Assembly: GCA_965247295.1 (NCBI GenBank)
Contig: CBDFGQ010000008.1
Location: 496,001 to 560,000, forward strand
Direction: 5' to 3'
Length of the DNA: 64,000 nt
Source of the DNA: CBDFGQ01 sp965247295
Lineage (GTDB): Bacteria > Chloroflexota > Dehalococcoidia > Lucifugimonadales > JAGWBF01
Both the position numbers and the translations under genes were made by a program. The stretch's first letter is position 1; the number at the start of each line of letters is the position of its first letter. Of the stretch, positions 26,452-36,249 are shown piece after piece. The notes beneath the pieces are model-generated. The model saw only the letters and a program-made list of their open reading frames with translations, ran no database searches and had not been told where the DNA came from.

Positions 26452-27471
26452 TCAGCGGTTTTGGACAGTTCTGGGTCCGAGAGATTGGGGTGAAGAAGCT
26501 CCTGGTTTGAGGGTTTCTCTGACCTCCTGATTGTACCGCCTCCGCCGGTCAAAAGTCTCTCGCTGTACCTCCTTCCTCTGGGCTAGAATTGCCTCCAGAC
26601 GGCCTTCCAGCACGTCAGCCGGAGTTACAACCCTGAGCGCCTGATGATATCTTCGGTAGTTGTAGAACTCGACGAAGTCCCGGATGGCCGCCTCCAGGTC
26701 TTCCACCACCTCGTATGGCACCTGGTTAATGTCGTCTTTGAGGGTTCGGTGATATCTCTCCAGCTTCCCGTTGGTCTGAGGGTGATAGGGTGCTGCCAGG
26801 ACGTGGCGAATGCCCACCACCCGCATGTACTCGCGGAAGGCCCGCGATACATAACCTGAGCCATTATCTGAGAGGAGCTTGGTCCGATCCTCCAGAGGTA
26901 CATCAGTCATACCAGTAGAGTCAACAGCTTCCTGGACCACCTCTATGAGGGAGTCGGCCGTCATGTCCCGTTGCACCTTCCAGGCCAAGATGAACCGGGA
27001 GTAGTCGTCCATCACCGTCACGAGGTAGTAGTAGCCCCATCCCACTACACGGAAGTAGGAGGCATCGGTGGCCCACAGCTGGTGGGGCCCTGTGGTCTTG
27101 TGCTGGTACTCTTTGCCCGCTGCCAACTGGTATTCGATCCGTTTCACCAGACCCTCCCGTCTCAGGATACGATAGACTGTGGAGGCGGAGACCGATAGGC
27201 CTCTGTGGTCGGTGAGCCAAGCCGCCAACTGCCGGCTTCGCCAGGTCGGCATCTCACGGGCTGCCGCCAGCACTACTGCCTCCTCTTCTGGACGCAGGCG
27301 ATTCCAGGGCCTCTCAGTTCCTTCCGTACCCTCCCAACTACCCTGCCGGTGCCTCCACCTCCACCAATAATACGTGCTCCTGGAAATGCCAAGCTCCCTG
27401 AGTCGCCTGTTCTTCCCTCTACCATGTCGCTCCACCTCAGCCACGACCTTCGATTGTTCCACTACGCTCAT
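26452..27471 (-). CDS. IS transposase OrfB (DDE integrase core)
   Basis: 339 residues. HTH region LRELGISRSTYYWWRWRH, then rve core: LWATDASYFRVVGWGYYYLV with the first Asp, LLSDNGSGYVSRAFREYM with the second, and PQTNGKLERYHRTLKDDI with Glu. C-terminus NYRRYHQALRVVTPADVLEGR is typical of IS3/IS481-like transposases. Overlaps orfA by ATGA. Confidence 0.92.
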   Translation of the reverse strand: MSVVEQSKVVAEVERHGRGKNRRLRELGISRSTYYWWRWRHRQGSWEGTEGTERPWNRLRPEEEAVVLAAAREMPTWRSRQLAAWLTDHRGLSVSASTVYRILRREGLVKRIEYQLAAGKEYQHKTTGPHQLWATDASYFRVVGWGYYYLVTVMDDYSRFILAWKVQRDMTADSLIEVVQEAVDSTGMTDVPLEDRTKLLSDNGSGYVSRAFREYMRVVGIRHVLAAPYHPQTNGKLERYHRTLKDDINQVPYEVVEDLEAAIRDFVEFYNYRRYHQALRVVTPADVLEGRLEAILAQRKEVQRETFDRRRRYNQEVRETLKPGASSPQSLGPRTVQNR

Positions 27472-27869
27472 GCGCCGGTGCCGTTGTCGTGTAGGGGCGG
27501 CAGAGCTGTTTTTTTGAAGCGGTGCAACTCCAGGGACAACTCACCCACCAGCTGCTTCAGTTCACTGTTCTCCCGCTTGAGCTGCTCTATCTCTTGCCGG
27601 GTCGCATCACGCACACTGTCCCGAGTCAACCTCTCCTTCCCAGCTTCCATAAACCCCTTCGTCCAGGCGTAGTAGGAGTGGGGTTTGATTCCTTCCCGTC
27701 GGCACAGGTCATTAACGGTAGTCTCCCGTCTGAACCCCTCCAAGACGATGCGAATCTTCTCTTCAGGGGTATACTTACGGCGGGTCGCTGCACGGACCTG
27801 ACGCACGAAGCTTCGTGTCTCCTGGCTTCGCTCCTCAGCTTGACTGGCCTGATCCTCTACCTGGGTCAT
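27468..27869 (-). CDS. IS transposase OrfA
   Basis: 133 residues with HTH RRKYTPEEKIRIVLEGFRRE ... DLCRREGIKPHSYYAWTKGF and a coiled-coil tail RQEIEQLKRENSELKQLVGE. Overlaps OrfB by four bases. Confidence 0.9.
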   Translation of the reverse strand: MTQVEDQASQAEERSQETRSFVRQVRAATRRKYTPEEKIRIVLEGFRRETTVNDLCRREGIKPHSYYAWTKGFMEAGKERLTRDSVRDATRQEIEQLKRENSELKQLVGELSLELHRFKKTALPPLHDNGTGA

Positions 27870-27989
27870 CGATGACTCCTTTCACTTAGGGTTAATCTAC
27901 CCCTCTGAAGGAGCCTCTACCACCCCCAACCTCCTCGGTTTTCTAGGCCTCAATAGTGTCCAATTGCGCTGACACCCTACACTCGGGGT

Positions 27990-28440
27990 CGCTTCTTTCA
28001 TGGGGCAGGACCCAGGGAAGTCCTCTGCCTGACCTGCTTCTGGTTGGACGACCGGCTGGGGCCCAACGCCGAGAGCCGGGTCCTCGGGGTAATCACGCGG
28101 TCCATGAGACGGTGGCAGACCACGGTGAAGGCAGTTGTGGCCTAGAGCTACCCCTGAGCCGGCCAAACCGGCGCAATTTACAGGGCGGCAGGATTCCTGT
28201 ACCTGGGCAAGAGCGAGCCCATGCCTCGGTACCGCCTGCCCGATGGCAGCCTTCGCCATAGCCGGAGCCTCAGCCACAACTTTGCCACCCATAGCCGCAG
28301 GCACTTCGAGGCCCACGAGGTCAGCGTCGAGGTGATCCCACAGGCCAGTAAGCATATCTACACGGCTCTGATCGACTCCCGATGGAGGGACCGACTTACC
28401 CGTCGGGTTTTGCCATACCCCAGACAGGAGGCTCTGAGTG
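27990..28440 (+). pseudogene. Decayed Mom-like gene (second cassette)
   Basis: In one frame: LVCLTCFWLDDRLGPNAESR, then VVA-stop-SYP-stop-AGQTGAIYRAAGFLYLGKSE, then LPDGSLRHSRSLSHNFATHS and IDSRWRDRLTRRVLPYPRQE. These align along the Mom-like protein of 16.5-17.2 kb. Both internal stops (TAG and TGA, about 28144 and 28155) fall in the AYSDPAVGH motif. The N-terminus is missing at the IS edge (27981). The order Mom-like then ParB-like is the same in both cassettes. Confidence 0.75.
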
Positions 28441-28980
28441 ATAGAAGTCACGGTCCCGCTTGAGCAACTGCGTGAAGCACCGTGGAACGCTAACGAAATG
28501 ACCCCCCAGATGCGGGCCAAGCTCCGAGAGTCCGTCATGAAGTTTGGGGTGGTAGAAAACTTGGTAGTGAGACCGCTGCCGGACGACTCATACGAGGTCC
28601 TTTCAGGAAACCAGAGGCTCACAGTGTACCGGGAGCTGGGCATGGAGACCGCGCCTTGTGTCGTGGTGAGCCTGGACGACCCGCGGGCGAAACTCTTGGC
28701 CCACGTGATGAATCGCACAAGGGGCGAGGACGATTTAGGCCTGAAGGCCGAACTGGTCCGCTCCATGTTGGATTCCTTGACTCAGGACGACCTCCTGGCC
28801 CTGCTGCCGGAGACGCCTGTCTCGCTGATGGCCTTTGCCACCATGGGCCGGGAGTCCCTCGCCCAGGCCCTCCAGAATTGGGAGCGGATACAGCGGGCCC
28901 GGCTGCACCACCTCACGTTCCAGCTGACGAGTCAGCAGCTGAAGGTGGTGAAACGCGAAGCGGCGAAGATTCAGTTCTAA
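28438..28980 (+). CDS. ParB-like nuclease-domain protein
   Basis: 180 residues from GTG 28438 with AGGAGG 6 bp upstream. ParB N-terminal domain: VPLEQLREAPWNANEMTPQM, FGVVENLVVRPLPDD, VLSGNQRLTVYRE. It then continues LSLMAFATMG-RESLAQALQNWERIQ-RARLHHLTFQLTSQQ without interruption, unlike the copy at 16 kb. Short compared with chromosomal ParB and lacking its HTH, so more likely a phage/element nuclease or modification partner than a segregation protein. Confidence 0.8.
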   Translation: MIEVTVPLEQLREAPWNANEMTPQMRAKLRESVMKFGVVENLVVRPLPDDSYEVLSGNQRLTVYRELGMETAPCVVVSLDDPRAKLLAHVMNRTRGEDDLGLKAELVRSMLDSLTQDDLLALLPETPVSLMAFATMGRESLAQALQNWERIQRARLHHLTFQLTSQQLKVVKREAAKIQF

Positions 28981-29124
28981 CTAGTTGCCAGTCCTGGCAT
29001 TTCGGCAAATTCAGAAAATAGACCTCTATCCAGAGTCGATCTTCTCGTACGGCATTGAACACGGTTCCAAGTAACATAGCAAAGACGAAGTTGTATACGG
29101 AGATATTCCAATTGTGCTGAAGGT

Positions 29125-30456
29125 TTAGCTGGGAGGCGGCAACACCTTTTTTGCCTTGCGTATTACTCCAAAGAGTAGAACAGCTAGCCCCAGAGCCGCC
29201 ACCACCACAACCACGGTGATCAGCCATGAGTAGCGCTCACTAAATGGCAACCGCCTTTTCTCTACTTTAAACGCCAGGTTATCGGTCTGAGGCCCCAGGG
29301 CTCCGATAGGGAGGTTCTCCGTCTCCAGAAAGGGTAGGATTCGCTCCAGCTCGTAGGACGGGGCACGAGCTTTGTTATTGCCGTAGAAGAGCTTGTAGGA
29401 AGCATCGGGCTGCGCCTGAAAGATAAGCTTTCGCGGCACACCGAAGACATCCACACCTTCAACGGGAAGGAGGGGGTTATCTTCGTTATCAATGGTGAGA
29501 CGCAGGTAACGGAAGGTGGTCTCGGGGTAGCTCAGAGTTAGCTGGTCCCCAACGAACTTGAGTGTATCGTAAGAGTAAAGTACACCAGACCTTTGGATCA
29601 GGCTCCAGCTCGGCGCATCTATATCTCCAGTTCCCTCAAGCACAACCTCGCGATAGAAGTTAACGTGCGGGGTTCGGATTGTGAGCCGATTTGTCGGCAA
29701 TCCCTTGCTGCCCAGATCAAACACGATCAGACTTCTGCGGTTTGTGTTGTCCTCTGTTCTCTTCCTAATACTGGCGGGATAACTTGCCTCCTCAGCTTGC
29801 GTCTCTGTCACCGAGAACACCGAGGCTCCGGTAATGTTCAGGGGCTCTTCTCCATCGTTGATAATCCTTACCTGCAGGAAACGAGCGGTGCTTTCGGGAT
29901 AGCGGACTCGTGTGTTACGGGCGGTGAAGTCCCGCTCCTTGAGGGTAAAATCGAAGATCCTGGTAGCCTCCTTTAACACCGTCCAGGTCGTGGCATCGTT
30001 GCTCCCCTCCACCGTCACGTCCCGCTGAAAGTTCTGTGAGTTAGTGAAGACCTCTATCTCATTGTGGAGGAGACCTTCCTGCCCAATGTCGGCAATGAAG
30101 CTGGTGAACTGGCCCCGGACGAACCCAAGGTCCCGGATTCTCACTGGGAACGAGCGGCGCTCCCGGCTGCCCCTTTCCACCAACAGCTCGTAGGCTATTT
30201 CCTGCTCTTCCCCTTGAACAATTCTCAGGTCAGCAAGGCCGGTAGCTGCTCCGTTGAAGACTTCCGGATCCGGGGCCACCTCTACCAGGTCCCCCTCAGT
30301 AAGACCAGGAGGGATACTGATCGACTTTACAAATGGCCAGTCTTTGAGAGAAAACTCGGCGGCAGCGCTGGACAACGCCAGAAGAGAAAGCAGTGCCATC
30401 ACGAGAGCGACCGGCAAGCTGATAAACCAACCCCTGGAAAGCGCATGCTTACTCAA
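29125..30456 (-). CDS. DUF3999-like membrane-anchored protein
   Basis: About 443 residues. Signal-like segment SLPVALVMALLSLLALSSAAAEF, then a long beta-sandwich-rich extracytoplasmic region with repeated discoidin-like units (VTVEGSNDATTWTVL, RYPESTARFLQVRIINDGEE, SYPETTFRYLRLTIDNEDN), and a C-terminal membrane helix (WLITVVVVVAALGLAVLLFGVI) with a basic tail. I chose TTG 30456, overlapping the upstream stop by 8 bp, because it gives a short signal-peptide n-region; an in-frame ATG exists at 30504. DUF3999 and DUF2339 genes are often paired, as here. Confidence 0.8.
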   Translation of the reverse strand: MSKHALSRGWFISLPVALVMALLSLLALSSAAAEFSLKDWPFVKSISIPPGLTEGDLVEVAPDPEVFNGAATGLADLRIVQGEEQEIAYELLVERGSRERRSFPVRIRDLGFVRGQFTSFIADIGQEGLLHNEIEVFTNSQNFQRDVTVEGSNDATTWTVLKEATRIFDFTLKERDFTARNTRVRYPESTARFLQVRIINDGEEPLNITGASVFSVTETQAEEASYPASIRKRTEDNTNRRSLIVFDLGSKGLPTNRLTIRTPHVNFYREVVLEGTGDIDAPSWSLIQRSGVLYSYDTLKFVGDQLTLSYPETTFRYLRLTIDNEDNPLLPVEGVDVFGVPRKLIFQAQPDASYKLFYGNNKARAPSYELERILPFLETENLPIGALGPQTDNLAFKVEKRRLPFSERYSWLITVVVVVAALGLAVLLFGVIRKAKKVLPPPS

Positions 30457-32782
30457 GTAGGAACCCCCGGATAGCCCTGCTATACCGCTGATACAGGAAT
30501 CCACCCAGAACGAGGATCCCGCCCAGGATCATGAATGCTCCGACCCGGTATCCCTGCTCCAGTGCGAATATATCGTAGGCGAAGAGCTTTATAACCGGGA
30601 CAGCTAGAAGGGCCAGCCCAGCCAGCCGGATATAGCGTGAGCGCCTCACAATACCTATAACGATCGCGGCACCGGCATATACCGCCCACAGGGTGCTGAG
30701 AGACATGCTCTTAACATCTCCCCTGATAGCCCTCTCCACGTCGAACGCCTGACTGTCTACAGACGAGATTATTTCAGCACTGAGGACCCACAAGGTCAAA
30801 AGGTTGGCTACTCCCAGGAACACAAGCATGAGCAACTCCTCCCTTTTGTCGATAAGTCTTTCCCTCCATCGCCGGAGGAAATACGCAGCGAGGGACAGAG
30901 ATGCGATGCCAACGGCAAAAGCCAGGAAGCGGAGATTAATAATAGGGTGAAAGGTCTCTAGATCTACGTCCCGTGTGTCAAAAGCCAGTAGCCGGACGAC
31001 AACTATAGCGAACACCCCCAGGCTGAAAAAGCGTAGCTGATACAGACCCAGTCTAAAGGACAACCACATGAGGACTATGGCCTCCACAGCCCAGGTCACG
31101 GCAATCCAGGCGCCCTCCGCTTGAATGGGCACGGCTATGGTCAAAAAGAGGTTCCCAGCCACGAGGAAGGCGGGGAAGAGGTATTGCTCCCACCGCTGCA
31201 AGTTCTCGCGCTCACGATACAAAAGGTAAGCTCCTATGTACGTAATCGCGATAACCAATGCGTAGGCGGGCATGTAGACGTTAAAGAAGGGCCGGAAGTC
31301 AGCTCCGAGGGCATCAGGCGTGTCAATGACCAGTAGATAGGCAGCGAAAGCGGCGAATACCAGCGTACCGAATAGTCGTAGCTGATACATACGCAGCGTG
31401 AAAGACAGCCATATCAGGACGGCACCCTCGACAGCCCAGGCGACGCTGATCCAGGGCCCGCCCAATTGGACAGGTACGGCGATGGTAATGAAGACAACAG
31501 CGATCCCCAGGGAGAAGAAGCTGAGGCGCACATGCTCCTGGCTCCTCATCAGGACTGCGTACCCAAGGAGCACATACAACGATGACAATAGGAGGGTGAA
31601 GCCTCCCATCCAGGGTCTGAACTCGTCAAAGAGCAGCCCGTAGCTTATCCCGAAGTAGGCCGCCGCATTGAGCACCATCAGGGACTGGTCCGCAGGCCCC
31701 GGTGCCCTCCTCCACAAGATATGGAAGAGGGTCGTTGCCCCCATAAAGATCAGGAATATGAACGTGATGCCCAGCTGGGCCAGGAGCACGCTAGGAGCGA
31801 GCTGATCATACCAGAACCAGAAGAGACCCAGGGAGCCCGCCAGACCCAGCAGGGTAAACCACCGCCAGTTGCGGAAGGTGGCCAGCCCCAGCACCCCCAG
31901 GTCCAGCACCAGAACATAGGCAATGAGGAGGCGCTCATCAGGGAGCTTGTCTCGCAGCAACAGAGAAGTGATGAAGCCTCCTACGATGCCCAAGATGGCG
32001 ATGGTCATGGACTCGTACTTCAGGGCCAGTCCGGCGGCGGCCAGGGTCACCAGAAAGAAGAATCCGAAGGCCGCGACGCTTGGAATAAGGTCGTAGAGCG
32101 AGAAAGCGGCGAAGATGGACAGGTACAGCATGGCGATGCCGCCCCCGGTAAGGGGCTGGGCCCAGATAGGATATCGCCTCTGCCAGTACTCCCCACCTCC
32201 CAGGAGCGCCAGCCCGGCAACAATGCCCAGGACCACGCGACCCGTCTCGCCGATCCAGTCGTTGTCGAAGGCCAGCTTGAGGAAGAAGCCGGCACCTATG
32301 ACCAGGGCGACGATTCCGATCCTTGCCAGCCAGTTGCCGCCAATGAGCCAGTCCCAGTCCCACCGACTGATGTTATCGAGCACGCCACGCCACGGGGGCT
32401 CACCCACTGGGAACCGGGCAGACGTTGGGGGCGCGGACGGTGGGGGACCGACAGCGGGAACCGCCACTGTGGCGTGTGGCATCGGACCAACCGCGGATGC
32501 TTGTGGCCGGGAAGGCTGGGTGGGAGGGGAGAAAGCCCGGAGCTGGGCCTCGACCTCGGAGACCTGCCTCACGAGGCGGTTCAGCTCCTCTCGTATACTG
32601 GCTACCGTGGCCCCAATGGAGGCCAGCTGCGCATCGGCCGGAGCTTCGTCAGCCTGCCCGGCCGTGGGTTCCCGCTCCTCCGTCTCTTCCTGGGAAGGGG
32701 GATCATACGAGAGGGAGGCCCCGCAGAAAATGCAGAAGCGGCTATCGGGTGCGTTCTCTTTCCCGCACGCAGAACAGGTCAC
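30449..32782 (-). CDS. DUF2339-like polytopic membrane protein with zinc ribbon
   Basis: 777 residues. N-terminal zinc ribbon CSACGKENAPDSRFCIFCGA, a coiled coil (VASIREELNRLVRQVSEVEA), a Pro-rich linker, then WLIGGNWLARIGIVALVIGA, the DUF2339 entry, and more than 20 hydrophobic helices in repeated units (SVAWAVEGAVLIWLSFTLRM and VTWAVEAIVLMWLSFRLGLY are internal repeats). Function of the family is unknown; envelope-related by location. Confidence 0.85.
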   Translation of the reverse strand: MTCSACGKENAPDSRFCIFCGASLSYDPPSQEETEEREPTAGQADEAPADAQLASIGATVASIREELNRLVRQVSEVEAQLRAFSPPTQPSRPQASAVGPMPHATVAVPAVGPPPSAPPTSARFPVGEPPWRGVLDNISRWDWDWLIGGNWLARIGIVALVIGAGFFLKLAFDNDWIGETGRVVLGIVAGLALLGGGEYWQRRYPIWAQPLTGGGIAMLYLSIFAAFSLYDLIPSVAAFGFFFLVTLAAAGLALKYESMTIAILGIVGGFITSLLLRDKLPDERLLIAYVLVLDLGVLGLATFRNWRWFTLLGLAGSLGLFWFWYDQLAPSVLLAQLGITFIFLIFMGATTLFHILWRRAPGPADQSLMVLNAAAYFGISYGLLFDEFRPWMGGFTLLLSSLYVLLGYAVLMRSQEHVRLSFFSLGIAVVFITIAVPVQLGGPWISVAWAVEGAVLIWLSFTLRMYQLRLFGTLVFAAFAAYLLVIDTPDALGADFRPFFNVYMPAYALVIAITYIGAYLLYRERENLQRWEQYLFPAFLVAGNLFLTIAVPIQAEGAWIAVTWAVEAIVLMWLSFRLGLYQLRFFSLGVFAIVVVRLLAFDTRDVDLETFHPIINLRFLAFAVGIASLSLAAYFLRRWRERLIDKREELLMLVFLGVANLLTLWVLSAEIISSVDSQAFDVERAIRGDVKSMSLSTLWAVYAGAAIVIGIVRRSRYIRLAGLALLAVPVIKLFAYDIFALEQGYRVGAFMILGGILVLGGFLYQRYSRAIRGFLLE

Positions 32783-32898
32783 AGAGCTCTCTGGCGTCGC
32801 ATGTTCACCTGAGCCTCGGACTACAAGCTGACTTTCTCAACACAATTATATACGGGAGCCCCATACATAGCCGCGTTATCCTGTGCCTTTCAAACCCA

Positions 32899-33318
32899 CT
32901 AAAAAAATTGGGAGATTAACCAGATGATGAAGACCACCGCAGCGGCCGCCAGAAGAAGGACCAGGCACGCAACGGAGACTAGAAGGCGCCGGAAGATGCG
33001 TCTGCGTGGAGGCCGGGCCGGAGCAATCCCAAGCCCAAGTCCCACCACCAGGGGAGGCATGCCAAATACGGAGCCACCCAAATTGGACGACAAGAGCCCA
33101 CCCAGCAGCAGCACCAGGGCGGCCAGACCTAGCACCACCCGCTGCCAGACGCCTGCGGCGGTCGCGGGCCGGCCCCGTTGCGATGGCCTAGGAGCCGGGG
33201 CCGGCATTTGGGGGGCGGCCTCAGCCGGGGTTGGCGGCGCTACAGCCAGTTCCGCTCCACAACTACCACAGAACCGGGCTACGGCGGGGTTAACGTTTCC
33301 ACAGTTGGAGCAGGTCAC
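32899..33318 (-). CDS. Zinc-ribbon protein with two membrane helices
   Basis: 139 residues from GTG 33318 with GGAGA upstream. CSNCGNVNPAVARFCGSCGA zinc ribbon, Pro/Ala linker, helix VVLGLAALVLLLGGLLSSNL and C-terminal helix LLVSVACLVLLLAAAAVVFI. The layout parallels the zinc ribbon of the neighbouring DUF2339 protein. Function unknown. Confidence 0.7.
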   Translation of the reverse strand: MTCSNCGNVNPAVARFCGSCGAELAVAPPTPAEAAPQMPAPAPRPSQRGRPATAAGVWQRVVLGLAALVLLLGGLLSSNLGGSVFGMPPLVVGLGLGIAPARPPRRRIFRRLLVSVACLVLLLAAAAVVFIIWLISQFF

Positions 33319-33977
33319 CGTTTTCTCCCTGGACGCTCCACGGCACCTGGACAAGGGCGATGCCTTAGTAAGCGTAACTGTGATCGGGGACTATTCTAGC
33401 GTCGTATCGACCCTGATACAAATTAGATATGAGCTTAACCTGAAAACGTGGGCATGTGTCAAACACGACGTTGCATCTCCGTTGACTCGAAGATTCTTCA
33501 TCGAGCACTCGTAGCTGAGGTGTTGAGACCTGTGGATTTGCCGGTAGTGCCCTTTTGGAAAATAACCACGCCCGTTTCTCCTGGTGCCAGAGATACTTAT
33601 CTAAAGGTCCACTATCCCTAGGGTATACCTCAACTGGAACTTGCTCCTGATGTGTGGCAAATTGGGCGGCGCCTCGGAGGCGACCGACCTTGCCAGAAGC
33701 CTCGATCAAATTCCCTAGCTGCAGGACTCTGTTTGGCGGCCCTGCCAGAGGGATTCCCTTTTGGTACTTATTCCCTGACGCTGGCTCCACCTTCTCCCCC
33801 AACCCAGATGAAGAGGTGGCGTAGGGCTTATCCGTTATCGATAGCCTTGTGTCGAAGGCTCCGTTAAGTTCGCTCTGTTCTGGTATAGTGCGTTCAGTGT
33901 TCAGCCGTAGTCCGCGAGACGTGGAACACTGATAGCCGGTAGCTGAGCGCTCGCCAACCCACACTCGGGAGGATGAT

Positions 33978-34415
33978 ATGAGCAACCTGACCCTAGCCTA
34001 CAAGGTACGGAGCTACAGCACCAAGACTTTGGGCCGCGCCATTTGCAACGCACGCAATCACCACTTCGTGGCCGACGACGCCGGTGGCGAGGAAGTGGGC
34101 GCCGGCGAGCTGTTTTTCTCGGGGATAGGAGCCTGTGCGGTGAACATGGTGGAGCGTATCGCCAATGAGGAGACTATCGCCCTGGACTGGATGGACGTGG
34201 GGGTGGAGGCGTACCGTGACCCGGACAAGCCTCAAGGTGAGCGGACTTTATATGACGCTATCCGGATCAGCTTCGAGATGTGGGGTGTGGATGACGACCA
34301 AGCCCACCGGTTGGTGAATATATGGGAACGGCGTTGACCCCTTTTCGGCTCGGTCGCCGTGGCGACCCACGATACCACCGTTAGCCTGGTTTCCCACGCC
34401 GATAGGCGTCAGTAA
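33978..34415 (+). CDS. OsmC-like protein, probable selenoprotein (TGA at the second redox Cys)
   Basis: From ATG 33978 (GGGAGG 7-8 bp upstream) the frame reads MSNLTLAYKVRSYSTKTLGR ... AGELFFSGIGACAVNMVERI with the first OsmC cysteine. It reaches LVNIWERR and meets TGA at 34335-34337. Reading on gives PLFGSVAVATHDTTVSLVSH and ends at TAA 34413-34415, total 145 residues, the normal OsmC length (119 without readthrough). OsmC peroxidases use two cysteines; the second lies just where the TGA is, before a P-L-x-G-x-V segment. A hairpin with a 6-7 bp perfect stem begins 15 bases after the TGA. So Sec is likely; a Cys-to-stop mutation is the alternative. It would reduce organic hydroperoxides in the cytoplasm. 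Confidence 0.72.
34352..34367 (+). promoter_or_regulatory. Candidate bacterial SECIS hairpin
   Basis: GGTCGCC (34352-34358) and GGCGACC (34361-34367) are perfect complements around GT, so the RNA can form a 6-bp stem with a CGUG loop. The loop starts about 20 nt after the TGA, inside the 16-37 nt range usual for bacterial SECIS, and has G in its first two bases. Structure inferred by eye. Confidence 0.5.
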
Positions 34416-35044
34416 TCCATTAAGCACGGCCGGGATAAAGGCGGTTGGCACTGGGTTCGTTGGGGAACACGCCATGGGCTGGGTCTGGCGCCCGAGCTCC
34501 CTGAAGGCCAGCTCCGGATTGGCTCACAAGAGGATTCTCGATACGATGATACGCTAGGGTTGTCGTGCAATAACATGCGCAGGAACTCGAGGTGATATTT
34601 GCCTTGAGAATCTACCAGATGGAATGGGGAGTTGAATGAATACTTTAGGAAATGGGATGAGCCGGTCGATCTCCTGGGAGAATGGAGCACGCTGTGCAGT
34701 CATGATGACCTTGCGATCTGGACGGCGAGAGCTCGTGGATGCACCGCGATCCCGCCCTCGCTGAACGGCCGTTGCATATGTCGATGGCGGCTTACGGGCC
34801 TAAGACTGGCGCCCCACGTATCCTCGACCTTCTGGATCGCTACGACGTCAAGACTTGATTCCCTCGTAACAAGGCCTGTTTGAGATGAGCCCTGGCGTGC
34901 GAAGGTGGTCTGGAGCGGAGGAGGCCACGGGATGCCGGCTGCTGGCCTCACCGCCCTATCTGCTGCGCTCAGGACAAGCGTGATCCCGTTGCGGTACCCC
35001 TTCCGTGGCTCAGGGCACCCGGTGGAAGTTGTGGAGCGGCGCCC

Positions 35045-35956
35045 TCATGTACCGTCCCGACCGCCCGCTGAGCCGTGTTCTCCATCTCCACCAGGCCATG
35101 GACCATCCGCTTGAAGTTGCACGATCAGGTAGACGGCAAGCCGCACCCGACGGCCCCCTCGCACGCGCAAGCGCCCAAGCCCGTGGGCGCGCTTCAGCTC
35201 GGAGTTCGTTCCCTCGATACCAGCCCTTATGTCATACCGCTTGCGCCACTCCTCGGTGGCCTCGGCCCTCCGGCGCCGCTCGATGTTCACCTTCACCAGG
35301 TCCGCCTTGAGGACGTAGGCCCCCGCACGCCGGTCCAGCTTCACTGGGCAACAGGATCGCAAGGGGCAGGGCTCGCATGTTGTCCCGGCAAAGTGGACCT
35401 CTACCCGCTCCGGCGCATCCTTCAGCTCGTACTCCTCGATGGACGGGTGGCCGGCGGGGCACACCGTGGCCTGCTCCCCTGTGACGTCGATCTGAAAGTC
35501 CGCGGCGGTGAGCGGCGGTGGTCCGTCACCCTCTCCTTCGTGCGAGTTCCCCGGCGCCGACCCCGCCACCGGGCTCACCAGTTCCGTTCCCCGGCGCGAG
35601 GCTTCGAAGGCATTGCGGCCCGACCCATACGCCGTGTCGGCGAAGAGCTCGTCCGGTCGGACCTTCCGCTCCGCGAGCCCGTCAACGACCGGCACGCTCA
35701 CGTCGGTGTCGCTCCCACTCGAGGGGGTCACCTCCACGTGGGTGATGAGCTGGGTGGCGTTCTCCTCGTGGCAGGTCTCCGCCACCTGCACCTCGTACCC
35801 CTTCCCCTTGTGGCCGCTGTAGGTCACATCCGGGTCGTGGGGCGATTGCAGCGAGTCGGCGGACACCTGCTTCGGGTCCTTCAAGGCCACGGGCACCTTG
35901 CATTCCCCAGCATCGTCGTCATCGTCCCTGGGGCGCCCGTCCTGGTGTTTGCCCAC
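35045..35956 (-). pseudogene. Transposase fragment (IS1182-like), C-terminal part
   Basis: 303 residues: YSGHKGKGYEVQVAETCHEE, DELFADTAYGSGRNAFEASR (second catalytic Asp region), CEPCPLRSCCPVKLDRRAGA and YDIRAGIEGTNSELKRAHGL with the catalytic Glu. This is the C-terminal half of an IS1182-type DDE transposase. The N-terminal half with the first Asp is missing where it meets a duplicated deacetylase segment at about 35967. Confidence 0.8.
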
Positions 35957-35966
35957 ATGGCACTGC

Positions 35967-36206
35967 TCCCGAAAAGCCTTTCTTCATGTCGGGTCCTGAA
36001 GAGGAAGAGGAGCTGCTGCTCAAGAGCATCGACATTTGGGTGGAGTCCAGCCGTTGCTTTCCGGTGCGTATGCCCAGAAGGTCCTCGGGGTGAAGCCTGT
36101 AGGCGCCCGCGCGCCCTCCGCCGATCCCAGCAAGTACACTATGGAGCCGTATAAGAAGCATGGCTTCGTATATCACAGCAACGCCCTCGACACTGACTTT
36201 TATTAC
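35967..36206 (+). repeat. Duplicated segment of the polysaccharide deacetylase gene, copy a
   Basis: Nearly identical to 36357-36560 (same EKPFFMSGPEEEEELLLKSI and VLGVKPVGARAPSADPSKYT coding words). Copy a carries an extra stretch of about 36 bp after the gacattt word (about 36036-36071). The two copies are in direct orientation, separated by about 150 bp. Confidence 0.8.
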
Positions 36207-36249
36207 ATTATCCCCACCTTGCCCCAGGCTGGCGAGGGGTTTTTACGAA

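Larger units (their letters stand above)
26443..27981 (-). mobile_element. IS3-superfamily insertion sequence (second type)
   Basis: About 1539 bp between inverted ends TGTTGGGTGTCAGCG (26443) and its partner TGTAGGGTGTCAGCG (reverse strand from 27981). The identity is imperfect further in (TTTTGGACAG versus CAATTGGACA). Carries orfA and orfB. No target duplication is visible. The right end borders a truncated Mom-like gene, so the IS or a linked deletion removed its N-terminus. Confidence 0.85.

Noticed and set aside
31721..32812. 363-residue plus-strand frame
   Set aside because: It is the mirror of the DUF2339 gene in GC-rich DNA; its composition is Gln/Gly/Arg-rich with no motifs.
33365..33985. 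206-residue minus-strand frame upstream of the OsmC-like gene
   Set aside because: No ribosome site, no recognisable motif, irregular composition, and it covers the OsmC-like leader region.
35075..36154. 359-residue plus-strand frame
   Set aside because: Antisense to the IS1182-like transposase fragment and the duplicated deacetylase segment; not protein-like.
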